A stretch of 64,000 nt of DNA, from assembly GCA_021234155.1 (NCBI GenBank), contig JAJEKV010000020.1, positions 20,699,018 through 20,763,017 on the forward strand, read 5' to 3'. Positions 46,079 through 58,535 of this stretch are shown here, piece by piece. Source of the stretch: Isoetes taiwanensis. Lineage: Eukaryota > Streptophyta > Lycopodiopsida > Isoetales > Isoetaceae. The first letter of the stretch is position 1. The number at the start of each line of letters is the position of its first letter. Under the pieces are notes generated by a model. It worked only from the letters and a program-made list of their open reading frames with translations. It was not told where the DNA came from and did not search any database. Position numbers and translations under genes: made by a program.

Positions 46079-49000
46079 CATTAGGGCGGATTTGGGGTCT
46101 CAAAATGGCCCTTATCTTGGATGCCAGAATTCCACGTCATGTTTCTCGCGACCAATGATGTTTGCGCATTTTTTTCCAAAGTCAGTATTAGTTGGCAAGT
46201 AGAAAGAGGAGCAGGCTTACTTGGCATCCACATGGCGAAATTTCATAGGACATGTTTGTGCATTCATTGCAACCACATTAATGGCCCGCATTTTTCGAAA
46301 ATCGTATCGCGGACCAAAATAATGGCTACTTTTCCCGCCTACTGTGCACATGCCCACATGCACCAACCACTTTTTCAAATTTTGGCACCAAGATTTCCAT
46401 TGTTCACATTAGCGCCAAGCATGCATCCTCTCCGCCGCTTTTCTTCTTCATTTGGAATCCAAGTCTCCAATAGTGTCGTGTTTTTTTGGGGGCGAGCATA
46501 GAGTTAAGCAACAACGGGCGAGGCGATGTGCGGACAAGCAAACGTCGTTACATGCCATGTTTTTACTACCCAAATTTTCATTCCGAAGTTTTCCTACTTT
46601 TCAGCTCTTCCCATTCATCGTATTGCTTCCCCCATTCATTCTTACAATTCAACGAATCGACCAGTATCTCTAATTGCATCCATCATTGCTCCTAGTACTC
46701 CTACATTGCTTCTGCAGTTCATCACTTACAAAACAATAAAGGCATGATCTGGAAGGATATCTATCCATAGGCTTGTGGGTGAGAATGCTATCCTTAACGA
46801 AGGATGACTATGGAGTTACATCACGGAGTGACATTCATACGCAATGAATAGGTAGAACTATAGGGTTCAAAATAAATGCTATGGATAGTATATTGCAAAA
46901 AAAAAAAGGGAAGGGAGGGGGGGAAGGGGTTTGAAGAGGAGGATATTTGCAAATTTGCACCCTCAATAATACATGGATCACACCATGCGAAAATGCATAT
47001 GCACTTTGTAAATGTGTAGTGAGATTTCGCGTCATGTGATCCTTGCTTCTTTTTTCTTCCCTCTTCTTGATTTATATTCACTCACTGAATCAAATATTTT
47101 TCTTTGGGCTATATTTATCAGATGTCGGGGATTTGGGACTAGGGAAAAGCATTACTGGCATCGTTGTTGTCTAACATATGGACATAAGAGACATGCTTTT
47201 CCAAGATATACATTCAGGGCAATGGGCATCTAGTTTTACGTTGTAAAATTGTGGGAGCCGAGCTTGAAAGTCATCCCATGACCTCGTTTAAGCGAATTGT
47301 GCAAGCCTTATGAGAATGGTGTCCTTGCAATGAAGAAATGTTTAATAAGACGTGCATCCAGGGTTGTTGAAAAAAATGAGTTACAAAATATTTGCTCCAT
47401 TAGAGGTGTTTACTAATGCCACGACACAAAAGCTCCAAAGACATATTGTATAAAATGTCGCTTTCATGAGCCTTTGGATCAGTTAACTCAAAGTGTCACA
47501 TATGGAAACATTGTTAGGTTTGATAAAATAACATAAAAATCTTATTTAATAAAGCTTTGGTTGTTGGTAAAGTGTTGGCTTATTGATTATGTGTTTGTAT
47601 TTTGCTTTGGGACCCTCTTCGAAAAACATAATTTTATATGCAAATGAGAGACTATTGATGAAGGACTTGGTGTTATTATCTATTGACAACAAACAAGAAA
47701 GTGGATCACACCATGCGAATTTAGTATATTCCAACCTTTTAGCTTATACAAAATTAAGCTTGGTGTGATCTTTTGGAAAAACATGACTTCCTATAGTAAA
47801 ATTACTTTGATTATCTTTTAATAAAAGAAATACATATGTGTCTTATTTGAAGTTAAGTGTGGATATGTGACGTGCTCATTTATTGATAAAGTGTTTGCTT
47901 TTTGAAAAGGGCTAATAACTTTATGTACTACTAGAGTTGGTAAAGTATTTTAGATGCAAATAGGATGCTTGATGTGATCCTTCTTAAAAAAAAGATATGC
48001 TCTTTGAAAAGGACTAATAACTTTATGCACTTGGGGTGGTAAAGCATTAAATGAGAAGGGGTACTTGTGTTTAATTTTAATTTGACAACAAATAAGAAAG
48101 TGGATCACGATCTTGAATTTAGTGTGTTCCATTTTTGTTGCATATGTACTATTAAGCTTGGTGTGATCCTTCTTGAAAAATAATATGCTCTTTGAAAAGG
48201 ATAATGACTTATGTACTTAAGAGTGGTAAAGCATTTTAGATACAAATAGGAATGAGTACTTGTGTTTAATTTTAATTTGACAACAAATAAGAAAGTGGAT
48301 CACACCATGCGAATTTAGTGTGTCCCTTTTTTTTTTGCATATGTATTATTCGCTTGGTGTGATCCATCTTGAAAAAAAAAATAGCTTTCAAGTAAAAGGA
48401 AAGAAAGAAATATCTTATTTAAAGTGTAAAGTGTTAGTATATAAAGTGTTGGTTTATTAAAATACTATTTGTTTACGCTAAGTTGTAAGTTGAATATTTG
48501 TGTTTCTATTTACTTTTTTACGCAAGGATCACACCAGGCGAATTTCTTATATGCAATTACTTCTGCGCATGAAGATTTCGCATCATATGATCCTCTTTAA
48601 ACAAGGATGGCTTTGACCTTCAATGTTCATAAATTTTATGAATGTTTGCATATAAGAATGTCACATATCATATTTTCTTAAAAAATGGTCATCAAATGGA
48701 TAACTAGTCAAAGAGTTCTTCTACTACTTAAAGAGTTTCAAGACTCATTTTTGCTATAATTCAAATAGCAATAGAGTTTTAAAGGAATCTATTGTTAAAG
48801 GTAGTCAAAGCCTTCTTGTATTAGCGATATCTAAACACAAACACCATAACCTTTGTACTTCAAGAATGTATAAACCCTTCACATTGCAAAGTATAATGTC
48901 ATTTATTAGCATCTTCACGGACATTTCCCCTTCCTTATCGGAAGCAGCTCATCTCAAGGAACTGTATTCGATTCCGAATGCCTTCATCCTCTCTCAATCT

Positions 49001-50134
49001 CACAATATCCTAGGAGGCCGAGTTACCGTCACCACAAAATCGGACTAAACTTGAAACGTCCCGAAATGGCGGTTTCTTGCCACCCAACGGATCCAATGGA
49101 TATAAACCGCCATCCGCCCGGATGTCAACACTTTTTGAGCCCAGAAGACACAACACGCCGAGGTCTAAGTTCTTATTTCTTAGACCTCTTTTTTTGATTG
49201 AAGAAGACCGGAGCATATTCGTGAGTCGGGTTGGATCCTTATCCACACATCATTTGGAGCTTCCATATCTTGCGGGATCGCGACGGCGCGAAAATGAAGG
49301 TGTACAATTTGTATGCCCCAAACAATTAAACCGTGTGAGCCGAACGTCCGTACTAACCTCGTTTTTGAAATTTGCAACGTGCATATGGAAATCGAAAAGT
49401 CCATTCTCCTACAATCCATGCTTTTATACATTAAGCAAATTCAAATTTTGAATTGTAGGGGCGGAAAGCCCGTATTGGGATGAAGTAAAGATCCCGTTAA
49501 TCTTTGGTTAGCACATGGACAAATCCGCTAAGCCGGGGGCTAAAACCCTGGCTGGGCCGAGGCAAAAAAATTCAGCCCCGTTTTGGAAAATCAGCCCTTG
49601 CAAGATCCAACTTATGCGTGAGCTGATGCAAATTGAATTTTTAATCGATCTTGACTCCGCCGTAACTTCAGCGGAGGGCCTAAACTTCTCCATGTGAACC
49701 ACCCATAAGGCGCAGCCGCAATGCCTCGAAATGAAAGTCTGATACAAAGCTTCAACCTACACATTCAAATTTTGAAATGTGGAAGGCGGGAAGCTTGTAT
49801 GGCCATGGCCTCTAAATGAAAATAGTGCAAGAATCGGTAACACGCACGCTTGGTATCTGACAAACCAAGAGGCACCGCCATGAGTTGCAGGTATGCTATA
49901 ATGCAAGTGGCTTTTTAGAAGCGCCACATGTTGCATCAGCCTGTCTGACAACCAACAGAATTAAATACATAAGGCGCCATGAATGCGCAATCCCCCTTAT
50001 TCCGGGAGAATATTCCAAGTAAATCTGTAATGATGAGATTTTGGTATCCTAGGTGGCATGGGAAAAAAGGAGCGGAAATATGACGTGGAATGGCTGATAG
50101 GAGGCCATTTTCAGACCCCAAATCCGCCCTAATG
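46079..50134. mobile_element. Element E: 4.06-kb TIR element without visible target duplication
   Basis: Both ends read CATTAGGGCGGATTTGGGG inward, and the similarity continues through TCTSAAAATGGCC (over 30 bp). The empty site in the second duplication copy (53320/53321) shows that the insert is exactly this block. Flanks join as AACATT|GTTG with nothing duplicated. I see no transposase; the open frames (for example 46121-46501 and 49077-49451) have no recognised domain. It is probably a non-autonomous element. Confidence 0.85.
46970..48600. repeat. Internal repeats of element E (GGATCACACCATGCGAAT words and a 190-bp tandem)
   Basis: GGATCACACCATGCGAA or close variants occur near 46976, 47703, 48103, 48297 and 48529. 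Inverse partners of the type TTGGTGTGATCC or TCGCATCATATGATCC lie 40-70 bp away in each case. From about 47990 to 48380, two units of about 190 bp are in tandem (ATATGCTCTTTGAAAAGGA start). The pairing arms suggest a series of hairpins. Confidence 0.75.
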
Positions 50135-50335
50135 GTTGTCCAAATTGCAATCTCTGTAAACTTTAAAAAGTGCTCGATAGAAGCAAGACAGTTCGGCTCT
50201 GACTATGATTTCATATCTATTATCTTCCATACGAGCACATTTTAAGAGAACCCCATTCATACCAAGAATAATAAAGTTCCTCGAGGTCTCGTGAAATGGT
50301 GGTGTTGCTTGTACAACTTCAATATCTATTAACAA
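50135..50335 (-). pseudogene. FCP1-like relic, 5' part, first duplication copy
   Basis: It contains FIILGMNGVLLKCARMED, the site of the first HAD motif. Here the nucleophile Asp has become Gly and the +2 Asp is Asn, so phosphatase activity is not expected. The intact-length counterpart is at 53240-53521. Confidence 0.7.
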
Positions 50336-51493
50336 ATTAAAAGTTAATTAGTTCATTATGCAAAAATTAATTCTAAGGGGGCACAAAAAGAGCAATTTAT
50401 GATTAGATTGCATTGGATACAAGAACTATATCACAGAAATACTGTCACTGTTCTTGCCTTTCCAATGGTAAGAAATCTACAAAACTTACTTAGGCATAAT
50501 AAAGTTTATGAATATTTGGATATAATAGCATTTGGATATTTGTAATGTCTCTTTAATCCTTCAGCCATGATCATGTTCCTACAAATGCAAAAAACAATTA
50601 GTGGAAACATCGAACATATGTTCGATGTGGTACATCATGTTTCACCTAAATCAAGGCTCAAGTATGAACCATATTCATCAAGCCCCTCCCTTTTTTTTGC
50701 TTGGGTTGTGTGTTACAATGGCCAGCAAGGTGATATCACATTTGTGATGCCCACAAAAATCTAACATGTCATTAATTTTGGCTTTGTCACGGTGGACTCT
50801 GCCTTTTGCAAAGACCGCGAAACAGCTGCATTCTTCTTCAAAACGGCTATGTTCTACTTTGGCAAAAAGCTTCTTCAGACTGCAAAGGTATATCACAAAC
50901 TTGATCTTTTGTGATTTGAAGATATCCTGTAAAGGGCAAACATTGTTCTTGCAATTTTGACTTGCCCTTAATTTTGTTTGAGATTCTGCCTTTTTAGCTA
51001 ATCAGCCACAATGCTCCGTAATTTTTCAAAGTATCTTTGTTGGATTTTGTAGATGGAATCCCCGCCAATAGAAGAGCAATGCTGCCAATCAATACAATTG
51101 GAAGAGGAGATTTTAAGTAACTTACAATATTTGGAAGAAGAGATCGATATCCTCGATCGTCATTAACCTAGAAAGAAAACCAACAAACCTCCCTTTTATG
51201 ATATATTTAGCAAATTTTAGGCTTATTCAAGTCTAACCATGAGTGTTCCCGTAGTTTTTATGCAAGAAATGTAATTGACAACATTGTAAAACATTGGCTA
51301 GATAGTGGATTGACTTCCATGTGATATTTAGAATATGATGTGACGATGAATAAAATAGTGTTCTTCAATACAAAAATATGTATTATAATCAATGACGAAT
51401 TATAACCTCGGACACAAAAAAAATGTCATAGCATAAACTTATAATGGCTAGGCAAGTTCTTAATCTTTTTTGAAGACAAAATGTAAAAGAGTG

Positions 51494-52205
51494 TGTAACG
51501 TTCCTAACCGACATGCCCTTAACCAACTGGGCAAAACCGTCTAGATATTTATGAGTCGTTGCTTCTACCCATTTATGTCAGTGTCTCGAGAATGCAACAC
51601 CAAGATCTACTCGAGCGGTCTCCCATTGGTTCGTTACAATCTCTCCCACTAGACTATGCTTGTCCTTGAGCATTACAAACCAAGGCATGAACTACCGTCC
51701 AACGGTCCGGGTCATACTTGCCCCCATGAAGACTCGAACTCGAGCCCTGCTCTGATACCGAATGTAACGTTCCTAACCGACATGCCTTTAACCAATTGGG
51801 CAAACCGTGTAGACTTTTATGAGTAGTTACTTTTATCCATTTATGCCGGTGTCTCGAAAACGCTCCACAGGCACATTCAAGGTTCGAATACTCGAGCGGT
51901 CTACCATGGGCTCGTTACAATCTCTCCCACTAGAACTATGCTCGTTCTCGAGCATCACAAACCAAGTCATGACCTACCATCCAATGGTATTCCGGGTTAT
52001 ACTTGCCCCCATGGAGACTCAAACTCGAGCCCTGCTCAGATACCAAATGTAAGGTTCCTAACTCACACGCCCTTAACTAACTGGGCAAAATCGTCTAGAC
52101 ATTTATGAGTAGTCGCTTCTACCCATTTATGCCGGTGTCCCGGGAATGCTCCACAGGCACATTCAAGGATCGAATACTCGAGCGGTCTACCATAGGCCCG
52201 TTATA
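51494..52205 (-). mobile_element. Tandem TRIM retroelement, copy 2 (complete)
   Basis: LTRs are at 51494-51638, 51763-51919 and 52048-52205, with internal parts 51639-51762 and 51920-52047. GAGTG at 51489-51493 and 52206-52210 is the target duplication of the whole. The last LTR end is mutated (GTTATA). Primer site and purine tract are as in copy 1. Three LTRs with two internal parts show a tandem form, which arises by recombination or template switching. Confidence 0.9.
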
Positions 52206-52696
52206 GAGTGAGGGAGGGACTGTGGGAGTGGAGTCAAACACGGATTGAAAAATCAAATAAAATGTTAGATTAATACTAAAGAAAAGAATTGAATCGTGTT
52301 TTAACTATATTGAGCCAACATGGGAACCTGATAATCATGTGGTAAAAGAGAATTATTTCTATACGAACATATCATTTTCAAATAGAGGAGAGAATAATAT
52401 GAAGGGAGAAGGGCAGTTTGAATATTCATTACAGACCAACTGGTCCATAAAACAACACAGACCATTGCTCTATAGGTCTTGCATTCATTTATTAAGCTTA
52501 CACAAAACATAAAATGCTAGAGTACACCAAATATTTTTTCCTTCACTATTGAAGCAAAGTGGACATCTCCATTATAATGAATAAAGTGCACAACAAAGAT
52601 AATTTGATAGATCTCCATTACAATGAGCAAAGTGTACATTAAAGACAGTTTGATAGTAATACAAACTATTGATGTGTCTAGCTTGATATCCTGAAT

Positions 52697-53521
52697 TTAA
52701 GGCCAATAACATTGTTGCTGCATTTGACGTTCTAATATGGCCATCTCTAGTTCTATGCCTTTAAATAGTGGGTCCAATATGTGGCCTAGTACAATGAGAG
52801 TTGCTTCCTTTACTATCACTATGGTCATGATACGTGAAATTAGTCTTCGTTTCGGATCCAGGAGTTGATCCAACATTTTTTCTAGGTGCCCAATACTCTT
52901 GAGCATTATATAAAGATCTTCGAACATCATCAGAAGCTTCTTCCCATTTTTCATGGAAAAACTCTTTCTTAAAGCCACGTTGTAAAAAATCTGGGGTGCT
53001 TCCACACCATTGCATGCTTCTCATAAATAAGACAATAAAGCTCTTAGTGAAAAGTTATTTTTCTTACTCCCTACATATTGAAAAGGATGCAAAACAACAT
53101 ATTTTGGATTCAGAAATGATTTTCTGTGATCATCATCAATCGTGATAGTGTTATGCACACTATACTCTGGATATTGTCTCCATACCTTATTAAGATCTTT
53201 GATAAAAGAACGTTCTTTTATGGAAGAGATAAGCATACTCTAAATTTCTGCATTTCCTTTGACACCATAAGAATTTGAAAAATGTTCTCCAAACAGGTCA
53301 ATAACCTTGTCTTTAACATTGTTGTCCAAATTGCAATCTCTGTAAACTTTAAAAAGTGCTCGATAGAAGCAAGACAGTTCGGCTCTGACTATGATTTCAT
53401 ATCTATTATCTTCCATACGAGCACATTTTAAGAGAACCCCATTCATACCAAGAATAATAAAGTTCCTCGAGGTCTCGTGAAATGGTGGTGTTGCTTGTAC
53501 AACTTCAATATCTATTAACAA
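52697..53521 (-). pseudogene. FCP1-like phosphatase relic, second duplication copy
   Basis: Continuous order on the minus strand: NFIILGMNGVLLKCARMED, a helix-rich middle (ELSCFYRALFKVYRDC, VIDLFGEHF), a stop, then SFIKDLNKVWRQYPEYSVHN, TIDDDHRKSFLNPKYV, and a tail (MFEDLYIMLKSIGHLEKML) in the next frame. The fold blocks follow the FCP1/NLI order. The catalytic first Asp is lost, so it is a dead or regulatory-type domain. Confidence 0.7.
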
Positions 53522-53820
53522 ATTAAAAGTTAATTAGTTCATTATGCAAAAATTAATTCTAAGGGGGCACAAAAAGAGCAATTTATGATTAGATTGCATT
53601 GGATACAAGAACTATATCACAGAAATACTGTCACTGTTCTTGCCTTTCCAATGGTAAGAAATCTACAAAACTTACTTAGGCATAATAAAGTTTATGAATA
53701 TTTGGATATAATAGCATTTGGATATTTGTAATGTCTCTTTAATCCTTCAGCCATGATCATGTTCCTACAAATGCAAAAAACAATTAGTGGAAACATCGAA
53801 CATATGTTCGATGTGGTACA

Positions 53821-56800
53821 TCATGTTTCACCTAAATCAAGGCTCAAGTATGAACCATATTCATCAAGCTGTAGTTCATCTAGCATTTTTTTAACCTCAC
53901 AATAAGTTTTTGAGGCATGAGGTTGAAAAGGAATTGCGTTTCTTTTATGAGTATGGAAAAGATTTTCACCTGTATTTTTGTGTTCTTCCTCTTGTGCTTG
54001 TTTTGGGGGCACAAAAGCTTCCTCTTACAACTGTACCTCACGCTCTTCCTCTTGTGCTTGCTTTGAGGAGCACAAACTTTCCTGTTGCAACTGTACCTTG
54101 CCCTCTTCTTTGTCATTATGTTCCACGTGTTGGTCTCCAGATTCTAGCATAACTTCCCCTTTCTCTTCATGAAACTATATGTAATGTGCTTCTTGTTCTA
54201 AGTTTTGGTCTTCAGACCCTCATTTTCCTATATCATGTACTTCTACATTCTTGTCTATATCTTCAGTACTCTGTGCTTGTTCTTCTTCCTCTTCTTCTTC
54301 CTTTCCTCTTTATCTACATCTACTACATCTTTATCTTCCTGACCAAGAGAGTCATTATCAAAATGATCTTTCAGAGACAGTGTATCTTTCAGAGATGGTG
54401 TAGATAGAACTTGTTGTGCAGTCTGAAAATCTGTAGATCTAGATTCTGGTTCTTCAACTACATTCGGTACACTAAAATCTACCCGTTCTTTTTCGTCAAA
54501 ATATGAAATAAAGGCAGTTTTAAAATCCAAATATAATAGCTTCAATTGCAGTCTTCTAAATAGAATTATCTGTCGAGGCAATCACTTGTTGACCATAAAG
54601 CAATGCTTCCCGAGCAATATTGCTTCTACAATTAACCTCCATAATTGTTTGGTTTGCCCTAGAGAGAGAGAGAGTCAATAAACCTAAGTATACCATTTCG
54701 CAATATCAAACCTTTGATAATTGTTCCACCTTGCAATCCACTGGCCATTGAATAACTCATTGGCTTCATATTTAAATCCAACTATTTGGAATCTTCAATT
54801 TGCAAGACCGGATCATAATCCAAAGCTGGGTCATCTGTCCTAAAGTAAAGTGAACAGTTCTTGTATAATAAAGGTTCCAACAATCCTTTTACATCCTTTG
54901 AAATAGTGTAAGGATGACAAAGGTCTTTAGAGCAAGAACACCTTTATCTATTGTGATAGCTTCATGGTAACCAAAAAGAATGTGCACTTTTCCCTCAATA
55001 AATTTCAAGGTTTCTAGGCAATCATGTATCTCGTATGGTGTCAAGGAGAAGAGATAAGAATATGAGATCTGCAAATTCAATAAGCAATGCACCAGCTATA
55101 AGCAAACAATAATATTAGGATTTAAAGCAAATCACAAAGTATATCTTTATTGATATCAGCAAACAATCCAATGATGTCTTCAAAATCTTTTTTGTTCAAC
55201 CTTCTTGCGTGTGAACTACAATTATTTATAGCTCCATCTTTCTCAAAAATCGGTTGTCATCTCTCGTCTTACTGGCCTTTCACCCTATGCTATATACAAA
55301 TAGCTTTGTGGTGCGTTATAACATGATCATGATATGTATCCTACATAACTTCAAGCTGATCAGTGGCAAGGCTGGGCATATTCCCAGTCTTACTTTTATC
55401 CAAGACCTCTTTACACCAACTTGAGCAATAATCTCTAAGCTGCTCTCATGACGAGGAGATTGTAGGACTGTGAATAATTTTGATAAAGTCAAAGCCTGAT
55501 CATGTGTATAGTTTCTCATGTGACTTAGTATGCTTTTTTCAATATTCGACATTCTTTAATCCGGTCAGCATAATCTGTCACAAATTCTATCCTTTGTCTA
55601 GTCTTCCCTTTGCTCCAAGCAATTGAGCTTGTCAACAATGCATTAGCTACATCTTCTAACTCCTTAATCGTCAATTGTTGAGTTCAACGAAATAATAACA
55701 AATTTATGTCGTTTCCACTTCTAGCACTTTCCATATTTCCCTGTGAACCTGGCAACTCACCTTTGTTATAGAGATCAATTGGTCTACTCCACTTATCAAA
55801 TATACTTCTCTCTGTCGTTAAAAGATTGTAGATCATAGAAACTGATGCCTTCTCCCAAAAATGTGACTTTTGCAATTTGGCCGAACTCCTGCATTGTGAA
55901 AATTAAAAGCCACTAAAAATTCTTAAAACATATTGGAAAATTGAAAATGAAATCAAGTTACAATAAACGACGAAATAAGAAATACACCTTAAATGTTGTA
56001 TTTGTTGCCTTTCCTTGAACAAGTTTTGGAGGGCATTTCATTATTTCAAATTGTGCTCTCACATGCTCAAATTGATCTAGAAAAGGTGTGATAGACTTTT
56101 TATTTTTATTTTTCTTGTTTGCCTCAGACGAGATTTTCATTATCTTTAGCATTGGAGTGTCGTGCACACATGCTCCCTCTTTGCTTGTATTATGAGCTTT
56201 CATTTGAAAGAAATTGCATTGTCCTCATCCAATGTTGACCAGCAATTATTACAAACTTTGTATCTTTACTACAAACGTCACCCAAATTCTTTATGGAACG
56301 AGGTCGCAAAGTATTAGGATCTATAGGCAATCGGTCAGCCGTCTTTGGTAGGATGTCGCAACATTTTATTCCTCAGCCATTGCAAATGACTTGGGTTATA
56401 CTTCCTATAGTTCCATTGAGAAACAACCCTTATATCATCATCTAATTCTCAATAATAACATCATTTGCAGATCCTTTATGGGATTCGCATCTATGCGTCT
56501 TCTTTTTGTTACAAGCTTCCCTATGCCCTCTTCATGAGATTTTTTTCCCGTCCTCTTTATACTTTAAATTTTTTTCTTCTCCCCTTCTTGAGACTTTCTT
56601 TTCCTTTTTTGTACATCATCAATACCCTTCCCCTTCTCCCCTTCATGAGACTTTCTTTCTTTTGTGCATCATCTGTACCTTTTTCTTCTCTCCTTCTTGA
56701 GACTTTCTAATTTTTTTTTTGTGTATCATCTTCCTTCTCCCCTTTTGAAGCATTTTTTTCTTCTTCAATAATTAGAATAATTTTGAATACCTTTAGGCTT

Positions 56801-57260
56801 CTTATTTGCAAATTTTGCATAAACTTGAGAACCTGTATCCTCTCTCGATAATTTGACACAAACCATACGAAGTCAATCCTTAAGATCATCATGGGAAGGC
56901 ATACCAGCTGCTTCTAAATCATCATAGTTAGGCAACTTCCAACCATAACGTCTACAACTGACCTTAATTTCTTCGGTCTGCGCCACCTTAGTGACATCAA
57001 AATTTTCGAAGCACAAAGTATATCCATAAACTTTATTATCCATCGTACCTGCCACCAAAGCCTCAAGGACACAATTGCCATCTTCTCCAGGCACACCATC
57101 AAGTTTTAACAATATTCCATAAATCTATTAATTTTTATCCAACAAGCAGACCTCACCCCTCTATGACCTCAAAAACGATTTCTTCTGTAATAGATCTTGC
57201 TTCATATCGTACCCTTCAAAACTAACATCTTCCAACAAGATTGCTCTGAATTTTGCATTC
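53821..57260 (-). pseudogene. Upstream parts of the minus-strand gene that ends in the FCP1-like relic
   Basis: Open pieces in order on the minus strand: MNAKFRAILLEDVSFEGYDM (about 57260), VYGYTLCFENFDVTKVAQTE (about 57020), KCPPKLVQGKATNTTFKVYF (about 56000), MIYNLLTTERSIFDKWSRP (about 55830), a Lys-rich acidic stretch (54255-54581) and 53821-54012. Splice signals separate some of them. The first two pieces faintly recall a HORMA domain and the WSRP piece a TFIIS-N-type helix, but these are guesses. It may be the RING-gene equivalent of a third RF element whose right end is at 57955. Confidence 0.3.
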
Positions 57261-58300
57261 ATATCTGTAAAGAAAAAATATGGAGACAAATATTAATAAA
57301 AATAGATATGTCCTGTATAAGGTTTAATGCAAAAAACTACTTCAAAATCTTCAACTCCCAACATACGTTGGAACTGATTCACATTAAGAAGAATAAGTAT
57401 TATCCTAAATATTCATAAAGACCGCAATAGGTCTCCACAATAAACATAAATGTTCTTCGCAATTCAACAATAGTCAATTTCCAAAGCCAATTTGTGTTGG
57501 AAGTTCTAGAAAACTCCATTTCCAAGCTAAATGCCAATTTTGTATACCTAGCAACTTCATTTATAATTCATTCTTACTATCAACTTCTGTTGGAAGTTAT
57601 ATGAAACTCCATTTCAACCATAAAGCCATAAAACCAAACTTCGATACATGTTGGAAGCAAAGCTAAATCAATCTAAAGTTTTCAAAATTTCAACCATCAA
57701 AACATATAACTTTCAAAAGTTAGCCACAACTAGAAAGACCTATTTCAAAGCAGGTGGTGCTTCACAACATGGATCTCCCTTGATATTAGAAGCTTGCCTC
57801 CAACTTGTATTGGAAGTTCTTTGGAACTCCAACCTAAACTTCCAAACTTCCAACATCAGTTAGCTAAATCTCAACTAATTATTAACCTAGCAAAACTTAT
57901 TGGTGCTGAGTGCTGGCCCGCGTTTATTTGATATCCACCAGCATACTTTTGCTCCAAACCTAAAGTTGTGCCTTCAACTTCCATGTGTTGGATGGAGCAA
58001 AAAAAATTAGTAAACTAGCAACCACCTTCCACCGTTCGTTGTATGTTGGATTGGGGGGAACTAAGCTTGTAATATCAAGAGAGATGCATTTCATGAAGTA
58101 ACACCTATTTTGAAATGGGTTCTTTAATTCTTTACTTATGGGTAACTTCCAACTTAAGTTGGAAGCTATATATAGAAATGCCTAAGGTTAATTAATTAAT
58201 TTAGCTAGCTTGCAATGTGTGTTGAAAGTTTGGTGAGCACCTTTCTCAAGCCTAAATTTATGGCTTCAGCTTCTAGTATATGACTATGTTGGATGGAGCT
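57113..58300. other. Intergenic repeat-like sequence with TTGGAAGTT words
   Basis: The phrase GTTGGAAGTT recurs at about 57497, 57590, 57808 and 58158. Two direct copies of a phrase ending TGTTGGATGGAGC lie at about 57960-58000 and 58250-58300. No gene is recognised. Confidence 0.5.
57927..57955 (-). repeat. Orphan RF-type terminal inverted repeat (right end)
   Basis: Its reverse complement, GGAGCAAAAGTATGCTGGTG and onward, matches the element A TIR, followed inside by CAGCAC words (57901-57920). It faces right, so it closes an element lying to its left, consistent with the minus-strand FCP1-like relic being part of a third family member. Confidence 0.7.
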
Positions 58301-58535
58301 TCACCAATTATAGTGTAACCTATTTGACGCCCATCACTTTATATAGACCGTACCCGTTCTAATCATAACCTGTTTACCACCCACCGTAATGAATGTGACC
58401 CCAAGGGAAATGAAGTTTTGAATTTGTAAATTGCAACCGCCTGTTCCCCAACTTTCAGTACTCGAGCCAAAAAGCCTGCGGAGAAAGCTCGAGAATTTCC
58501 ACATTCTACTCTGGCATTCCAAAAATCAAATGCAC

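Larger units (their letters stand above)
36250..50682. repeat. Tandem duplication, first copy (interrupted by elements C and E)
   Basis: Sequence outside two insertions matches 50683-53869 nearly base for base. The aligned blocks are 36250-37559, 44735-46078 and 50135-50682. Removing C with one TACC, and E, leaves about 3.2 kb. The first copy also has a small extra AAATGTAATTG repeat near 36840. Confidence 0.9.
50683..53869. repeat. Tandem duplication, second copy (uninterrupted)
   Basis: The 3.19-kb unit matches the first copy outside elements C and E, with scattered substitutions. It preserves the empty sites of both elements. It includes the unknown gene 3' end (50765-51166), a whole TRIM array, and the FCP1-like relic (52697-53521). 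Confidence 0.9.

Noticed and set aside
55684-55875. IWS1/TFIIS-N domain
   Set aside because: The match is limited to a DKWSRP segment; too short to support.
56873-57260. HORMA-domain protein
   Set aside because: Only a faint resemblance over about 40 residues; key blocks are missing, so it is listed as a guess only.
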